A DNA stretch of 64,000 nucleotides from Candidatus Nitricoxidivorans perseverans. Its GTDB lineage: Bacteria > Pseudomonadota > Gammaproteobacteria > Burkholderiales > Rhodocyclaceae. Positions within the stretch are counted from its first letter, which is position 1. Every line of letters starts with the position of its first letter. This document shows positions 8,255 through 16,563 of the stretch, one piece after another. The DNA lies in NCBI GenBank assembly GCA_030246985.1, contig CP107246.1:994282-1058281 (forward strand), in the 5' to 3' direction. The notes beneath the pieces are model-generated. The model was not told the origin of the DNA, searched no databases, and saw only the letters and a program-made list of their open reading frames with translations. A program made the position numbers and the translations under genes.

Positions 8255-9568
8255 ATGGATCGGGCGTCCCAGACTAGCATCGAGTCGTCCATTGTGGATG
8301 ATGATGTAGAATCGATTCGTCCCGCGCGCGCTCAGCTTGTCCGCGCCCACTCTTCCCGTTTCCCGCGCCCTGCCGTGCTTCCGGAAATCCTGACCATCAC
8401 GGAGCTCAATCGACTGGCCCGATCCGCCCTCGAACAGCGTTTCCCGCTGCTTTGGGTGACGGGAGAGATTTCGAACCTGATCCGCGCGGCCTCCGGCCAT
8501 TTTTACTTCAGCCTCAAGGACGAAAACGCCCAGGTGCGCTGCGCCATGTTCCGGGCGCGCGCCCAGGCGCTTCCCTGGCGCGTCGAGAATGGCCAACAGG
8601 TCGAGGCGCGCGCCCTGGTCACGCTCTACGAGGCTCGCGGCGACTTCCAACTCAACGTCGAAACGCTGCGCCGCGCCGGTCTCGGCCGCCTCTACGAGGC
8701 CTTCCTGCAACTGCGGGAGAAGCTTTCGCGCGAAGGGCTGTTCGACGACGCGCGAAAACGGGACCTGCCCCGCTTTCCGCGCGTCGTGGGCATCGTCACC
8801 TCGCCGCGGGCCGCCGCCCTGCGCGACGTCTTCGCCGCCTTCGCGCGGCGCGCGCCGCATGTGCCCCTGATCGTCTATCCGACGCTCGTACAAGGCTCGG
8901 ACGCGGCCGGGCAGATCGCCGCCGCCCTCTCGGCGGCCGGCGGCAGAAACGAATGCGACCTGCTGCTGCTGGTGCGCGGCGGCGGCAGCCTGGAAGACTT
9001 GTGGTCCTTCAACGAGGAGGCCGTGGCCCGCGCCATCGCCGCCTGCCCGCTCCCTGTCGTTTCCGGCGTCGGCCATGAAACCGACGTCACCATCGCCGAC
9101 CTCGCCGCCGACCGGCGCGCCGCCACCCCTACCGCCGCGGCCGAACTCGCCAGCGCCGGATGGTTCGCCGTCGCGCGGGAAACCGCCGGCATCGGCGCCA
9201 CGCTGCGCGCGGCCCTGCGTTCGAAACTGGAAAAGCGGATGCAGGCCCTCGACCTCCTGGCCCGCCGACTGGTCCATCCCGCGCAGCGGCTGGCCGGCGC
9301 GAGGCAGCAACTCGGACACCTGGCGACGCGCCTGACCGCCGCCTGCGAACGCCGCCTGCAACGGCAATCCGGCCGCCTCGAGCGCCTGGCCGCGGGAATC
9401 TCGGCGCTCAATCCGCAGGCCGTCCTCGCGCGCGGCTATGCCATCGCCCGCGATGCGCGGGGGCGCGTCGTGCGGGACAGCCGCCAGATCGCAACCGATG
9501 AAACCCTGTCCCTGCGCTTCGCCAAGGGCGGCGGCGAGGCAGTTGTCACACGGACATTTCCCGACTAA
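8255..9568 (+). CDS. xseA: Exodeoxyribonuclease VII large subunit
   Basis: The large subunit of the exonuclease that degrades single-stranded DNA from both ends, acting with XseB (not in this window). From ATG 8255 it has 437 residues, close to the family norm. An N-terminal OB-fold (LLWVTGEISN, SGHFYFSLKDENAQVRCAMF) is followed by the catalytic domain (VVGIVTSPRAAALRDV, LLVRGGGSLEDLWSFNEE, SGVGHETDVTIADLAADRRA) and a C-terminal helical region. GGGAGGGCGGCAGG precedes the chosen ATG. An in-frame GTG at 8375 also gives a plausible short form. Its last codons contain the sodB promoter. Confidence 0.93.
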   Translation: MDRASQTSIESSIVDDDVESIRPARAQLVRAHSSRFPRPAVLPEILTITELNRLARSALEQRFPLLWVTGEISNLIRAASGHFYFSLKDENAQVRCAMFRARAQALPWRVENGQQVEARALVTLYEARGDFQLNVETLRRAGLGRLYEAFLQLREKLSREGLFDDARKRDLPRFPRVVGIVTSPRAAALRDVFAAFARRAPHVPLIVYPTLVQGSDAAGQIAAALSAAGGRNECDLLLLVRGGGSLEDLWSFNEEAVARAIAACPLPVVSGVGHETDVTIADLAADRRAATPTAAAELASAGWFAVARETAGIGATLRAALRSKLEKRMQALDLLARRLVHPAQRLAGARQQLGHLATRLTAACERRLQRQSGRLERLAAGISALNPQAVLARGYAIARDARGRVVRDSRQIATDETLSLRFAKGGGEAVVTRTFPD

Positions 9569-9571
9569 TAT
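9543..9571 (+). promoter_or_regulatory. sodB: Sigma-70-type promoter for sodB
   Basis: TTGTCA (9543-9548), a 17-base spacer and TAATAT (9566-9571) form a near-consensus promoter. It overlaps the last codons and stop of xseA. Transcription would begin near 9578, giving sodB a leader of about 33 bases with AGGAGAG before its ATG. This allows sodB to be expressed apart from xseA. Confidence 0.65.
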
Positions 9572-9610
9572 CGTCGGGCTTGCGCAATAACCCGAACAGG
9601 AGAGATCGCC

Positions 9611-10195
9611 ATGGAACACACCCTACCCCCCCTGCCCTATGCGATGGACGCCTTGACGCCGCACATGTCGAAGGAAACCTTCGAGTACCACTACGCCAAG
9701 CACCACCAGGCCTACGTCACCAACCTGAACAACCTGATCAAGGGCACCGAGTACGAGGCGCTCGACCTCGAAGCCATCGTCAGGAAGGCGCCCGCCGGCG
9801 GCCTCTACAACAACGCCGCCCAGGTTTCCAACCACAGCTTCTTCTGGAACTGCATGAAGCCGAATGGCGGCGGCACGCCCTCGGGCGCGCTGGCGGCGGC
9901 CATCGACAAGAAGTGGGGCTCGTTCGACGAGTTCAAGAAGGCGTTTCAGACCTCGGCGGTCGGCAACTTCGGTTCCGGCTGGACCTGGCTGGTGAAGAAG
10001 GCCGACGGCTCGGTCGACATCGTCAACATGGGCGCCGCCGGCACTCCGCTGACGACGGCCGACCGCCGGCTGCTCTGCATCGACGTCTGGGAGCACGCCT
10101 ACTACATCGACTACCGCAACCTGCGCCCCAAGTTCGTCGAGACTTTCCTCAACAATCTGGCGAACTGGGATTTCGCGGCGAAGAACTTCGCGTGA
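9611..10195 (+). CDS. sodB: Superoxide dismutase, iron type
   Basis: A 194-residue cytoplasmic enzyme that converts superoxide to oxygen and hydrogen peroxide. The metal ligands are H27, H75, D158 and H162 ([11 protein letters not shown]). Gln71 in NNAAQVSNH, sitting in the N-terminal half, marks the iron rather than the manganese form. It begins directly at the conserved LPPLPY region without a signal peptide. The ribosome site is AGGAGAG. The xseA-sodB order is common in betaproteobacteria. Fe or cambialistic use cannot be fully resolved from sequence. Confidence 0.95.
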   Translation: MEHTLPPLPYAMDALTPHMSKETFEYHYAKHHQAYVTNLNNLIKGTEYEALDLEAIVRKAPAGGLYNNAAQVSNHSFFWNCMKPNGGGTPSGALAAAIDKKWGSFDEFKKAFQTSAVGNFGSGWTWLVKKADGSVDIVNMGAAGTPLTTADRRLLCIDVWEHAYYIDYRNLRPKFVETFLNNLANWDFAAKNFA

Positions 10196-10630
10196 TCAAC
10201 GGGCCGGCGGCGCGCGGTCGACGGCGCCGATCGCGTCGCCGGCTTTCAGACCCCTCTGCCGGAACCAGCCGGCGTTCATCTCCAGGGCGTACTTGGCGGG
10301 CCGGGCCGCGCAATGATTGATCTCGGTCCGAGGCCGCATCTCTTCGACGTTGATGATGCGCCCCTGCTCGTCGAGAAAGGCCACGGACAGCGGGATCAGG
10401 GTATTCCGCATCCACATGCACTGCGGAGAGGGCGCATCGAACACGAATAGCATCCCGCGCTGGACGCCCATGGACTTGCGGTGCATCAGGCCCGTCATGC
10501 GCGCATCATGGGTGTTGGCCACCTCGGCCTCGATGCGATGGATGCCGGCGTTCAGCTCCACAACCGCCTGCGCAAGCGCGGGCGGTGCGATGAAGGCGGC
10601 GACGGCAAGCAATCCGGCGGGAAATTTCAT
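10196..10630 (-). CDS. DUF192-family exported protein
   Basis: A 144-residue protein starting MKFPAGLLAVAAFIA with a cleavable signal peptide (cut near ALAQA). The DUF192 core follows: HRIEAEVANTHDARMTGLMHR, a CMWMRNTLIPLSVAFLD centre and NHCAARPAKYALEMNAGWF. The family is widespread and its role is unknown; the product is probably periplasmic. The start at 10630 was preferred over an upstream in-frame ATG because only this one gives a proper signal peptide. It abuts the sodB stop tail to tail with no gap. Confidence 0.85.
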   Translation of the reverse strand: MKFPAGLLAVAAFIAPPALAQAVVELNAGIHRIEAEVANTHDARMTGLMHRKSMGVQRGMLFVFDAPSPQCMWMRNTLIPLSVAFLDEQGRIINVEEMRPRTEINHCAARPAKYALEMNAGWFRQRGLKAGDAIGAVDRAPPAR

Positions 10631-10642
10631 GGCGAACGGACT

Positions 10643-10680
10643 AAAAAAAGGCCCGCCAGGAATCACCTGGCAGGCCTTTG
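10643..10680 (-). terminator. Rho-independent terminator of the cold-shock gene
   Basis: On the minus strand a 12-bp stem (arms 66-77 and 49-60 of the 10600s, one G-T pair) with a 5-base loop is followed by seven consecutive T. It lies 16 bases after the cspA stop and insulates the DUF192 gene from it. Confidence 0.85.
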
Positions 10681-10695
10681 CATTCTTTGGACCGG

Positions 10696-10899
10696 TTAAG
10701 CCTTCTGAATGTTCGATGCCTGCTTGCCCTTGGGGCCCTGCACGACATCGAAAGAAACCTTCTCACCTTCCTTCAGGGTCTTGAAGCCGGACATCGTGAT
10801 CGCGGAGAAATGGGCGAAAAGATCTTCGCTGCCATCATCCGGGGTGATGAATCCGAACCCCTTGGAGTCGTTGAACCACTTGACGGTACCAGTTGCCAT
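10696..10899 (-). CDS. cspA: Cold-shock domain protein
   Basis: A 67-residue single cold-shock domain. The RNP1 motif KGFGFI and RNP2 motif DLFAHF are both intact after GTVKWFNDS. It binds single-stranded RNA and DNA and keeps mRNA unfolded, in the cytoplasm. The gene is monocistronic, with its own promoter, a leader of about 170 bases and a strong terminator. Paralogue assignment (cspA, cspD or cspE) is not possible here; the long leader favours a cold-induced copy. Confidence 0.94.
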   Translation of the reverse strand: MATGTVKWFNDSKGFGFITPDDGSEDLFAHFSAITMSGFKTLKEGEKVSFDVVQGPKGKQASNIQKA

Positions 10900-11106
10900 A
10901 AAGCCTCTTCCTCAGAACGTAGTACAAACCGGCATTCGACGGGCGCATGCCGAATAATGTTTGCGTTGCAAGCTCTCAACAGCGGAAGGGCCAGACGGTG
11001 ACTCAGGTAATGCAACTGATTGACTGCGGCCACTCGACAACGACACTGCGGCGGATCTTGAACCAAACACGAATCGCCTTTTACGCATTTTGCAGGATAG
11101 CGTCAA
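10900..11106 (-). promoter_or_regulatory. cspA: cspA promoter and long 5' leader
   Basis: TTGACG (minus strand, 11101-11106), a 17-base spacer and TAAAAG (11078-11083) make a good sigma-70 promoter. Transcription from near 11071 gives a 5' untranslated leader of about 170 bases with no open frame of interest. Such long leaders are typical of cold-shock mRNAs, where they act as RNA thermosensors. The 340-base stretch between cspA and clpS holds this leader, the promoter and the clpS promoter; I see nothing else in it. Confidence 0.55.
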
Positions 11107-11205
11107 GGGAATTATTTGCTGCACGACAGCATCCGGCCGCCCATCGTTGCGCCATCGCTAAAACAGGCCCGCGATGCCGTCCCTATTCCCCTGTTGCCCT
11201 CGCTA

Positions 11206-11233
11206 TTGCATGCGCGGAAATTCGCATTAGAAT
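11206..11233 (+). promoter_or_regulatory. clpS: clpS-clpA promoter
   Basis: TTGCAT (11206-11211), a 16-base spacer and TAGAAT (11228-11233) form a plausible promoter. The expected start of transcription is at 11239-11241, on the clpS ATG itself, which hints at a leaderless mRNA. No convincing Shine-Dalgarno sequence precedes that ATG. Confidence 0.5.
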
Positions 11234-11239
11234 CGGATC

Positions 11240-11551
11240 ATGGTCACACGCAAGCAATCGCGCGAGGAAGGCGCCCTGCTGGAGGCATCCCGCGTCAAGC
11301 CGCCGCCGATGTACAGGGTGGCTTTGCTGAACGACGATTTCACGCCGATGGATTTTGTCATCGTGGTGCTGCAAAAATTTTTCGGCATGGGCCGCGAGCA
11401 GGCGACGCTGGTCATGCTCAAGGTGCACAGGGAAGGCAAGGGCGTCTGCGGCGTGTACCCGCAGGACGTGGCGGCCACCAAGGTCGAGCAGGTATCGGCC
11501 TTCGCGCGGGCGCACCAGCATCCGCTGGCCTGCGTCATGGAGGAGAACTGA
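11240..11551 (+). CDS. clpS: ATP-dependent Clp protease adaptor
   Basis: A 103-residue adaptor that delivers N-degron substrates to ClpAP. The core [20 protein letters not shown] and the later [21 protein letters not shown] are the N-end recognition pocket and ClpA contact region. The first 20 residues are the flexible tail. The clpA start follows 2 bases after the stop, so the adaptor and its unfoldase are one operon. The predicted promoter ends just before the ATG. Confidence 0.95.
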   Translation: MVTRKQSREEGALLEASRVKPPPMYRVALLNDDFTPMDFVIVVLQKFFGMGREQATLVMLKVHREGKGVCGVYPQDVAATKVEQVSAFARAHQHPLACVMEEN

Positions 11552-11553
11552 GA

Positions 11554-13821
11554 ATGATCGCCCAGGAACTTGAAGTCAGCCTCCACATGGCCTTCGTCGA
11601 GGCGCGGCAGAAGCGCCACGAATTCATCACCGTCGAACACCTGCTGCTGGCGCTGCTGGACAATCCCTCCGCCGCCGAGGTGCTGCGCGCCTGCGCGGTC
11701 AATCTCGAGCACCTGCGCAAGGAACTGATCGCCTTCGTCGACCAGCACACGCCGACCGTGCCGGGCAGCGGGGAGATCGACACCCAGCCGACGCTGGGCT
11801 TCCAGCGCGTCATCCAGCGCGCCATCCTGCACGTGCAGTCCTCGGGCAAGAAGGAGGTGACCGGCGCCAACGTGCTGGTGGCCATCTTCGGCGAGAAGGA
11901 TTCCCATGCCGTCTTTTTCCTCCAAAAGCAGAGCGTTTCCCGCCTCGACGTGGTGAATTACATCTCGCACGGCATCACCAAGCTGCCCCAACCGGCGGGC
12001 AAACCCGACGAGCCGGCCGAGCAGGAACCGGAAGGCCAGCAGCAGACAAGCGCCCTGGAGAGCTTCACCCAGAACCTCAACCAGGCGGCCCTGACCGGAA
12101 AGATCGACCCCCTGATCGGCCGCGACAAGGAGCTGGAGCGCGTGATCCAGACCCTGTGCCGGCGGCGCAAGAACAATCCGCTGCTGGTCGGCGAGGCGGG
12201 GGTCGGCAAGACCGCCATCGCCGAGGGTCTGGCCCGCCGCATCATCGAGAACCGGGTGCCGGAGATTCTTGCCGGCGCGACGGTGTACGCCCTCGACATG
12301 GGCGCGCTGCTGGCCGGCACCAAGTATCGCGGCGACTTCGAGCAGCGCCTCAAGGCCGTGCTCAAACAGCTCATCGACAATCCGAACGCCGTCCTGTTCA
12401 TCGACGAGATCCACACCCTGATCGGCGCGGGCGCCGCTTCCGGCGGCACCCTCGACGCCTCCAACCTGCTCAAGCCGGCGCTCTCCTCCGGCGCGCTCAA
12501 GTGCATCGGCGCCACCACCTACAACGAGTTCCGGGGCGTCTTCGAGAAGGACCACGCCCTCTCGCGCCGCTTCCAGAAGATCGACGTCAATGAGCCCTCC
12601 GTCGAGGAGACCGTCTCCATCCTGCGCGGCCTCAAGAGCCGGTTCGAGGAACACCACGGCATCAAGTATTCGGCCGCGGCCATCAGCAACGCGGCCGAGC
12701 TGTCGGCCAAGTACATCACCGACCGCCACCTGCCCGACAAGGCCATCGACGTCATCGACGAGGCCGGCGCCGCCCAGCGCATCCTGCCGAAGTCGAAGCA
12801 GAAGAAGGTCATCGGCAAGCAGGAGATCGAGGAAATCGTCGCCAGGATCGCCCGCATCCCGCCTCGGCATGTGTCCGCCGACGACCGCTCGGCGCTGAAG
12901 GGCATCGAACGCGACCTCAAGGCCGTTGTCTTCGGCCAGGATCCGGCCATCGAAGCGCTGGCCCGCGCCATCAAGATGTCGCGTTCGGGGCTGGGCAACC
13001 CGCAGAAGCCCATCGGCAACTTCCTTTTTTCAGGCCCCACGGGCGTCGGCAAGACCGAAGTGGCGCGGCAGCTCGCCTACTGCATGGGCATCGAGCTGAT
13101 CCGCTTCGACATGTCCGAGTACCAGGAACGCCACGCGGTATCACGCCTGATCGGCGCGCCGCCCGGCTACGTCGGCTTCGATCAGGGCGGGCTGCTCACC
13201 GAGGCCGTGACGAAGAAACCGCACGCGGTGTTGCTCCTGGACGAGATCGAGAAGGCGCATCCGGACATCTTCAACATCCTGCTCCAGGTGATGGACCACG
13301 GCACGCTGACCGACAACAACGGACGCCGCGCCGACTTCCGCAACGTCGTGATCATCATGACCACCAACGCCGGCGCCGAGGCCCTGCAGAAGACCGCCAT
13401 CGGCTTCACGACGAGCAAGCAGTCCGGCGACGAGATGGCCGACATCAAGCGCACGTTCTCACCCGAATTCAGGAACCGCCTGGACGCCATCATTTCCTTC
13501 AAGGCGCTCGACGGCGGAATCATCCTGCGCGTGGTCGACAAGTTCCTCATGCAGCTCGAAGGCCAGCTCCACGAGAAGAAGGTGGAAGCGGTCTTCACCG
13601 ACGCCCTGCGCACCTGGCTCGCCGAGAAGGGCTTCGACCCGCTGATGGGCGCCCGACCGATGGCGCGGCTGATCCAGGACACCATCCGCGCCGCGCTCGC
13701 CGACGAGCTGCTGTTCGGCAGGCTTGCCCACGGCGGCCGGGTCACCATCGACCTGGACGCCGACGACAAGGTGAGGCTCGTCTTCGAGGAAACTGTCGAG
13801 CCGACGGTGCCGGCGGTTTGA
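11554..13821 (+). CDS. clpA: ATP-dependent Clp protease ATP-binding subunit
   Basis: A 755-residue AAA+ unfoldase that feeds proteins to ClpP. Domains in order: ClpN repeats (1-145, starting MIAQELEVSLHMAF), first AAA with Walker A GEAGVGKT (213-220) and Walker B LFIDEIH, second AAA with GPTGVGKT (494-501) and LLLDEIEKAHPD, then the C-terminal D2-small domain. No ClpB-type middle coiled coil is present, so it is ClpA and not ClpB. The ATG at 11554 was chosen over a longer upstream frame because it opens at the conserved N-domain. ClpP lies elsewhere. Confidence 0.96.
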   Translation: MIAQELEVSLHMAFVEARQKRHEFITVEHLLLALLDNPSAAEVLRACAVNLEHLRKELIAFVDQHTPTVPGSGEIDTQPTLGFQRVIQRAILHVQSSGKKEVTGANVLVAIFGEKDSHAVFFLQKQSVSRLDVVNYISHGITKLPQPAGKPDEPAEQEPEGQQQTSALESFTQNLNQAALTGKIDPLIGRDKELERVIQTLCRRRKNNPLLVGEAGVGKTAIAEGLARRIIENRVPEILAGATVYALDMGALLAGTKYRGDFEQRLKAVLKQLIDNPNAVLFIDEIHTLIGAGAASGGTLDASNLLKPALSSGALKCIGATTYNEFRGVFEKDHALSRRFQKIDVNEPSVEETVSILRGLKSRFEEHHGIKYSAAAISNAAELSAKYITDRHLPDKAIDVIDEAGAAQRILPKSKQKKVIGKQEIEEIVARIARIPPRHVSADDRSALKGIERDLKAVVFGQDPAIEALARAIKMSRSGLGNPQKPIGNFLFSGPTGVGKTEVARQLAYCMGIELIRFDMSEYQERHAVSRLIGAPPGYVGFDQGGLLTEAVTKKPHAVLLLDEIEKAHPDIFNILLQVMDHGTLTDNNGRRADFRNVVIIMTTNAGAEALQKTAIGFTTSKQSGDEMADIKRTFSPEFRNRLDAIISFKALDGGIILRVVDKFLMQLEGQLHEKKVEAVFTDALRTWLAEKGFDPLMGARPMARLIQDTIRAALADELLFGRLAHGGRVTIDLDADDKVRLVFEETVEPTVPAV

Positions 13822-13827
13822 TCCGGG

Positions 13828-14538
13828 CTATTCCGGCAGCTCGAACACCACCGGAAGATTGACCGCGAAGGCGTGTCCCCGCAACGACGCCGGCACCGGC
13901 GTCGCCGGCGCCGCCTGGCGCAGCAGTTCCAGCGCCGCCTCGTCGAGAACGCCGTGGCCGCTATGGCGGATCAATTCCACCCCATGGACGGCCGCATCGG
14001 CGTCGACGGTGACCCGGACTTCCGCCGTGCCGCTCCAGCCCGCCTCCAGCGCCCCGGCCGGATAGCGCTGCTTGAAACGGCGCGCCTGGACAGCCAGGGA
14101 GAGACGATAGCTGCGCAAGCCCTCCGCATCCGGGCCCGTGCCGACCGAAACGGACGGCATTGCCGCCGCAATGGGAGCGAACGTCCCCGCCGGCGCCGCG
14201 GCGGATTCGGATTTCAGGGGCGCCGCGGCAACTTCCGGCACGCCGGAGCGATCCACGACCTCCGGGATCGAACTTGGCGTGGCCGGCGGCCTTGCCCTTC
14301 GCGGCCCCGCCGGAATATCGGCGGGGGCGATGGCGGGCGCATCGGCGGCACGCAGCGTCGCCGTCAGCGGCCGGTCGGCGGCCCCCGCAGCCTCGCGGGG
14401 CGACGGCGCGGGCCACAGCAGCAGCCCGTGGAGCGCCAGGGAGACGGCCAGCGCTCGCCACAGATCGCCGGGAATTGCCGCGCTTTGAAAAGTCACTTCG
14501 CTCTGATAGTCTTTCGGGGTTGAAGATTGTAACGACAT
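13828..14538 (-). CDS. TonB-family C-terminal domain protein
   Basis: A 236-residue protein from the ATG at 14536-14538, with an N-terminal membrane helix (about residues 26-42, WRALAVSLALHGLLLW), a Pro/Ala-rich periplasm-spanning linker, and a TonB C-terminal domain (ALEAGWSGTAEVRVTVDADAA through the end). TonB couples the ExbB-ExbD motor to outer-membrane receptors; exbBD at 4.2-5.2 kb could be its partners. A GTG at 14494-14496 (MTFQSAAIPGD...) is an alternative start and would leave room for a promoter. The ATG shares a CATG with the divergent HNH gene. The C-terminal repeat resembles TonB-like proteins used in other envelope roles, so its substrate is open. Confidence 0.8.
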   Translation of the reverse strand: MSLQSSTPKDYQSEVTFQSAAIPGDLWRALAVSLALHGLLLWPAPSPREAAGAADRPLTATLRAADAPAIAPADIPAGPRRARPPATPSSIPEVVDRSGVPEVAAAPLKSESAAAPAGTFAPIAAAMPSVSVGTGPDAEGLRSYRLSLAVQARRFKQRYPAGALEAGWSGTAEVRVTVDADAAVHGVELIRHSGHGVLDEAALELLRQAAPATPVPASLRGHAFAVNLPVVFELPE

Positions 14539-15115
14539 GAGCACCCACCCGCTGATCCTCTCTCTCGACCAGCAGGGGCTGCCGCACCGATGGATCACAT
14601 GGCAGCACGCCTGCTTCTACTACGCCAAGGACCTCGTCGCCTGGGCGGCGGGAGAGCATTGCTTCACCTTCCACGGCGGCATCAGCCGAATCACCGGCGA
14701 GCGTTCAGAGATCCGCACCAACAGCATCATCGCCATCCGGGGCAAGGCACTCGCCTCGAAATCGCTGTTCCAGGTACCGCCGCTGGACAACCGCGAGCTG
14801 TTTCACCGCGATCGCCACGTCTGCGCCTACTGCGGCGAACAACTGCCCACGCTGCGCCTGACGCGCGACCACGTCATGCCGGTTTCGCAGGGCGGAAAAG
14901 ATACCTGGATGAACGTCGTCACCGCCTGCCGCGGCTGCAACCAGGCCAAGAGCGGCCGCACGCCCGAAGAAGCCGGCATGGAGCTCCTCTACGCCCCCTA
15001 TGTGCCCAACAAGGCCGAATACCTGATCCTCTCGAACCGCAACATCCTCGCCGACCAGATGGACTTCCTCGCCCGCCACGTTCCCACGGCGAGCCGCGTG
15101 CGGCAGATGACATAA
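14537..15115 (+). CDS. HNH endonuclease domain protein
   Basis: A 192-residue protein with an HNH/McrA-type zinc nuclease domain: CAYC (96-99), the DH pair at 111-112, GG-x-DTWMNVV with N126, and CRGCNQAKSGRTP (131-143). The metal-site His and both structural CxxC pairs are intact, so it is probably active on nucleic acid. This variant, with the RTPEEAGM tail, is common as a lone chromosomal gene in betaproteobacteria; its substrate is unknown. The divergent tonB-like gene starts within the same CATG. The stop codon lies inside a QseB-like box for the next operon. Confidence 0.85.
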   Translation: MSTHPLILSLDQQGLPHRWITWQHACFYYAKDLVAWAAGEHCFTFHGGISRITGERSEIRTNSIIAIRGKALASKSLFQVPPLDNRELFHRDRHVCAYCGEQLPTLRLTRDHVMPVSQGGKDTWMNVVTACRGCNQAKSGRTPEEAGMELLYAPYVPNKAEYLILSNRNILADQMDFLARHVPTASRVRQMT

Positions 15116-15127
15116 GGTTTCCTTAAG
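15111..15127 (+). promoter_or_regulatory. QseB/PreA-like operator upstream of the cytochrome operon
   Basis: CATAAGGTTTCCTTAAG differs at one position from the QseB/PreA box CTTAAGGTTNNCTTAAG as I recall it from enteric bacteria. It lies 47-63 bases upstream of the first gene of an operon that itself encodes an OmpR-type regulator and a QseC-like kinase, which suggests autoregulation. The consensus is quoted from memory. Confidence 0.45.
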
Positions 15128-15173
15128 CCGCGCCGCGCAGCATGGCTCCCGTCATTACTCAAGGAGCCGCAAC

Positions 15174-15548
15174 ATGAATTCCCGCATCCCCCTGATCCTG
15201 GCCCTGCTCGCCCTCTCCGGCGCGGCGGCGGCCGTCACGCCCGCCGAGTTCCAGGCCGCCCTGGGCAGCGGCTTCTCCGCGAACCGCGGCGAGGCCTTTT
15301 ACCGCGACACCCACGGCGGCGACTGGAGCTGCGCCACCTGCCACACCGACAACCCGGCCACCGTCGGCAGCCATGCCGTGACGAAGAAGGCGATCAAGCC
15401 GCTCGCCCCCGCCGCCAATGCCGAACGCTTCACCAACCCCGAGAAAATCGAGAAGTGGTTCAAGCGCAACTGCAACGACGTGCTCAAACGCCCCTGCACC
15501 CCGCAGGAAAAGGGCGATTTCCTCGCCTTCCTGCTGACCGTCAAGTGA
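15174..15548 (+). CDS. SHP-type c-type heme protein (DUF1924)
   Basis: A 124-residue exported monoheme protein. The signal peptide is residues 1-20 (cut after AAAA). The heme motif CATCH is at 53-57. N88 in RFTNPEK fits the unusual Asn axial ligand of the Rhodobacter sphaeroides heme protein SHP, and C100/C108 could form its disulfide. SHP binds O2 or NO when reduced and is fed by the diheme cytochrome and the membrane cytochrome b encoded next. AAGGAG precedes the ATG. The heme motif is seen; the ligand assignment is inferred. Confidence 0.85.
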   Translation: MNSRIPLILALLALSGAAAAVTPAEFQAALGSGFSANRGEAFYRDTHGGDWSCATCHTDNPATVGSHAVTKKAIKPLAPAANAERFTNPEKIEKWFKRNCNDVLKRPCTPQEKGDFLAFLLTVK

Positions 15549-15558
15549 GGAGATGAAC

Positions 15559-16023
15559 ATGAAACCATTGCCCATCGCCGCCCTGCTCGCCGTCTTCGCC
15601 GCTCCGGCTCTCGCCGGCGACCACGCCTACGGCCCCTTCCCCGCCGACTACGTCGAGGAGTGCGCGAGCTGCCACGTCGCCTACCCGCCGCAACTGCTCA
15701 CCGCCCCCGGCTGGCAGCGCGTCATGGCGCAGCTCGACAAACACTACGGCGTCGACGCCAGCCTCGACGCGAAGCGTCATGCCGCCATCGCCGACTTTCT
15801 CCGGCGCGCGGCCAGCCGCGGGGACAAGCTCGCGCCCACCGAGATGACGGCGCGCATGACGAAGACCGCGTGGTTCGCCCGCGAGCACGGCCCGACGCCG
15901 CCGGCGAAGACTTCATTCGCCGACTGCGCCGCCTGTCACACCGCCGCCGACAAGGGCGACTACGGCGAACGCGGAATCAGGCTGCCCACCGGCTGGCGCC
16001 GCGTCAAGGAAAGGAGGGACTGA
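15559..16023 (+). CDS. Diheme cytochrome c (DHC type)
   Basis: A 154-residue periplasmic protein with a signal peptide (1-19, cut after ALA) and two heme motifs, CASCH (35-39) and CAACH (123-127), widely spaced as in DHC. DHC is the known electron donor of SHP. The second of two close ATGs was chosen because the GAGGAG ribosome site is only 6 bases before it and directly abuts the first (15553). It sits between the SHP-like gene and a cytochrome b561 gene, the same order as in Rhodobacter. Confidence 0.86.
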   Translation: MKPLPIAALLAVFAAPALAGDHAYGPFPADYVEECASCHVAYPPQLLTAPGWQRVMAQLDKHYGVDASLDAKRHAAIADFLRRAASRGDKLAPTEMTARMTKTAWFAREHGPTPPAKTSFADCAACHTAADKGDYGERGIRLPTGWRRVKERRD

Positions 16024-16026
16024 ACC

Positions 16027-16563
16027 ATGGAACAGCGCATCCTCGTCTGGGACCTCCCCACCCGCCTTTTTCACTGGATGCTCGCGGCGAGCTTCGTCGT
16101 CGCCTGGATCACGCACGAATCGGAACGGCTGATGAACATCCACACCGCCGCCGGCTATCTCATGCTCGGCCTGATCGGATTCCGTCTGCTCTGGGGCTTC
16201 GTCGGCAACCGCCACGCGCGATTTTCGTCGTTCGTGCGCGGCCCCTCCGCCATGATGCGCTACCTGGCTTCATTGGTCGGAGGCCGCCCGGAACACCACC
16301 TGGGCCACAACCCGGCGGGCGCGATCGCCATCGTGCTGCTGCTCGCGCTGGGCGTGGGCACGGGCGTTTCCGGCTGGCTGGCGCTCGATGACCTCGGCGG
16401 AGAGCTGTTCGAGGAATTGCACGAAGGGCTCGCCGGTGCCATGCTTGCGGTCGTCGGCCTGCACCTCGCCGGCGTCGCCGTTTCGAGCCTCCTGCACCGC
16501 GAGAACCTCGTCAGATCCATGATCACCGGATACAAGAAACGACCGCCCGAATGCGCATCCTGA
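16027..16563 (+). CDS. Cytochrome b561-type membrane protein
   Basis: A 178-residue, four-helix di-heme b protein of the bacterial b561 family. Opening helix DLPTRLFHWMLAASFVVAW contributes a heme His; others are in the helix starting at MNIHTAAGYLMLG and near the C-terminus (MLAVVGLHLAGV). It would pass electrons from the quinone pool to the periplasmic diheme cytochrome. AAGGAGG precedes the ATG. The last 13 bases overlap the response-regulator gene, so electron chain and regulator are made together. Confidence 0.88.
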   Translation: MEQRILVWDLPTRLFHWMLAASFVVAWITHESERLMNIHTAAGYLMLGLIGFRLLWGFVGNRHARFSSFVRGPSAMMRYLASLVGGRPEHHLGHNPAGAIAIVLLLALGVGTGVSGWLALDDLGGELFEELHEGLAGAMLAVVGLHLAGVAVSSLLHRENLVRSMITGYKKRPPECAS

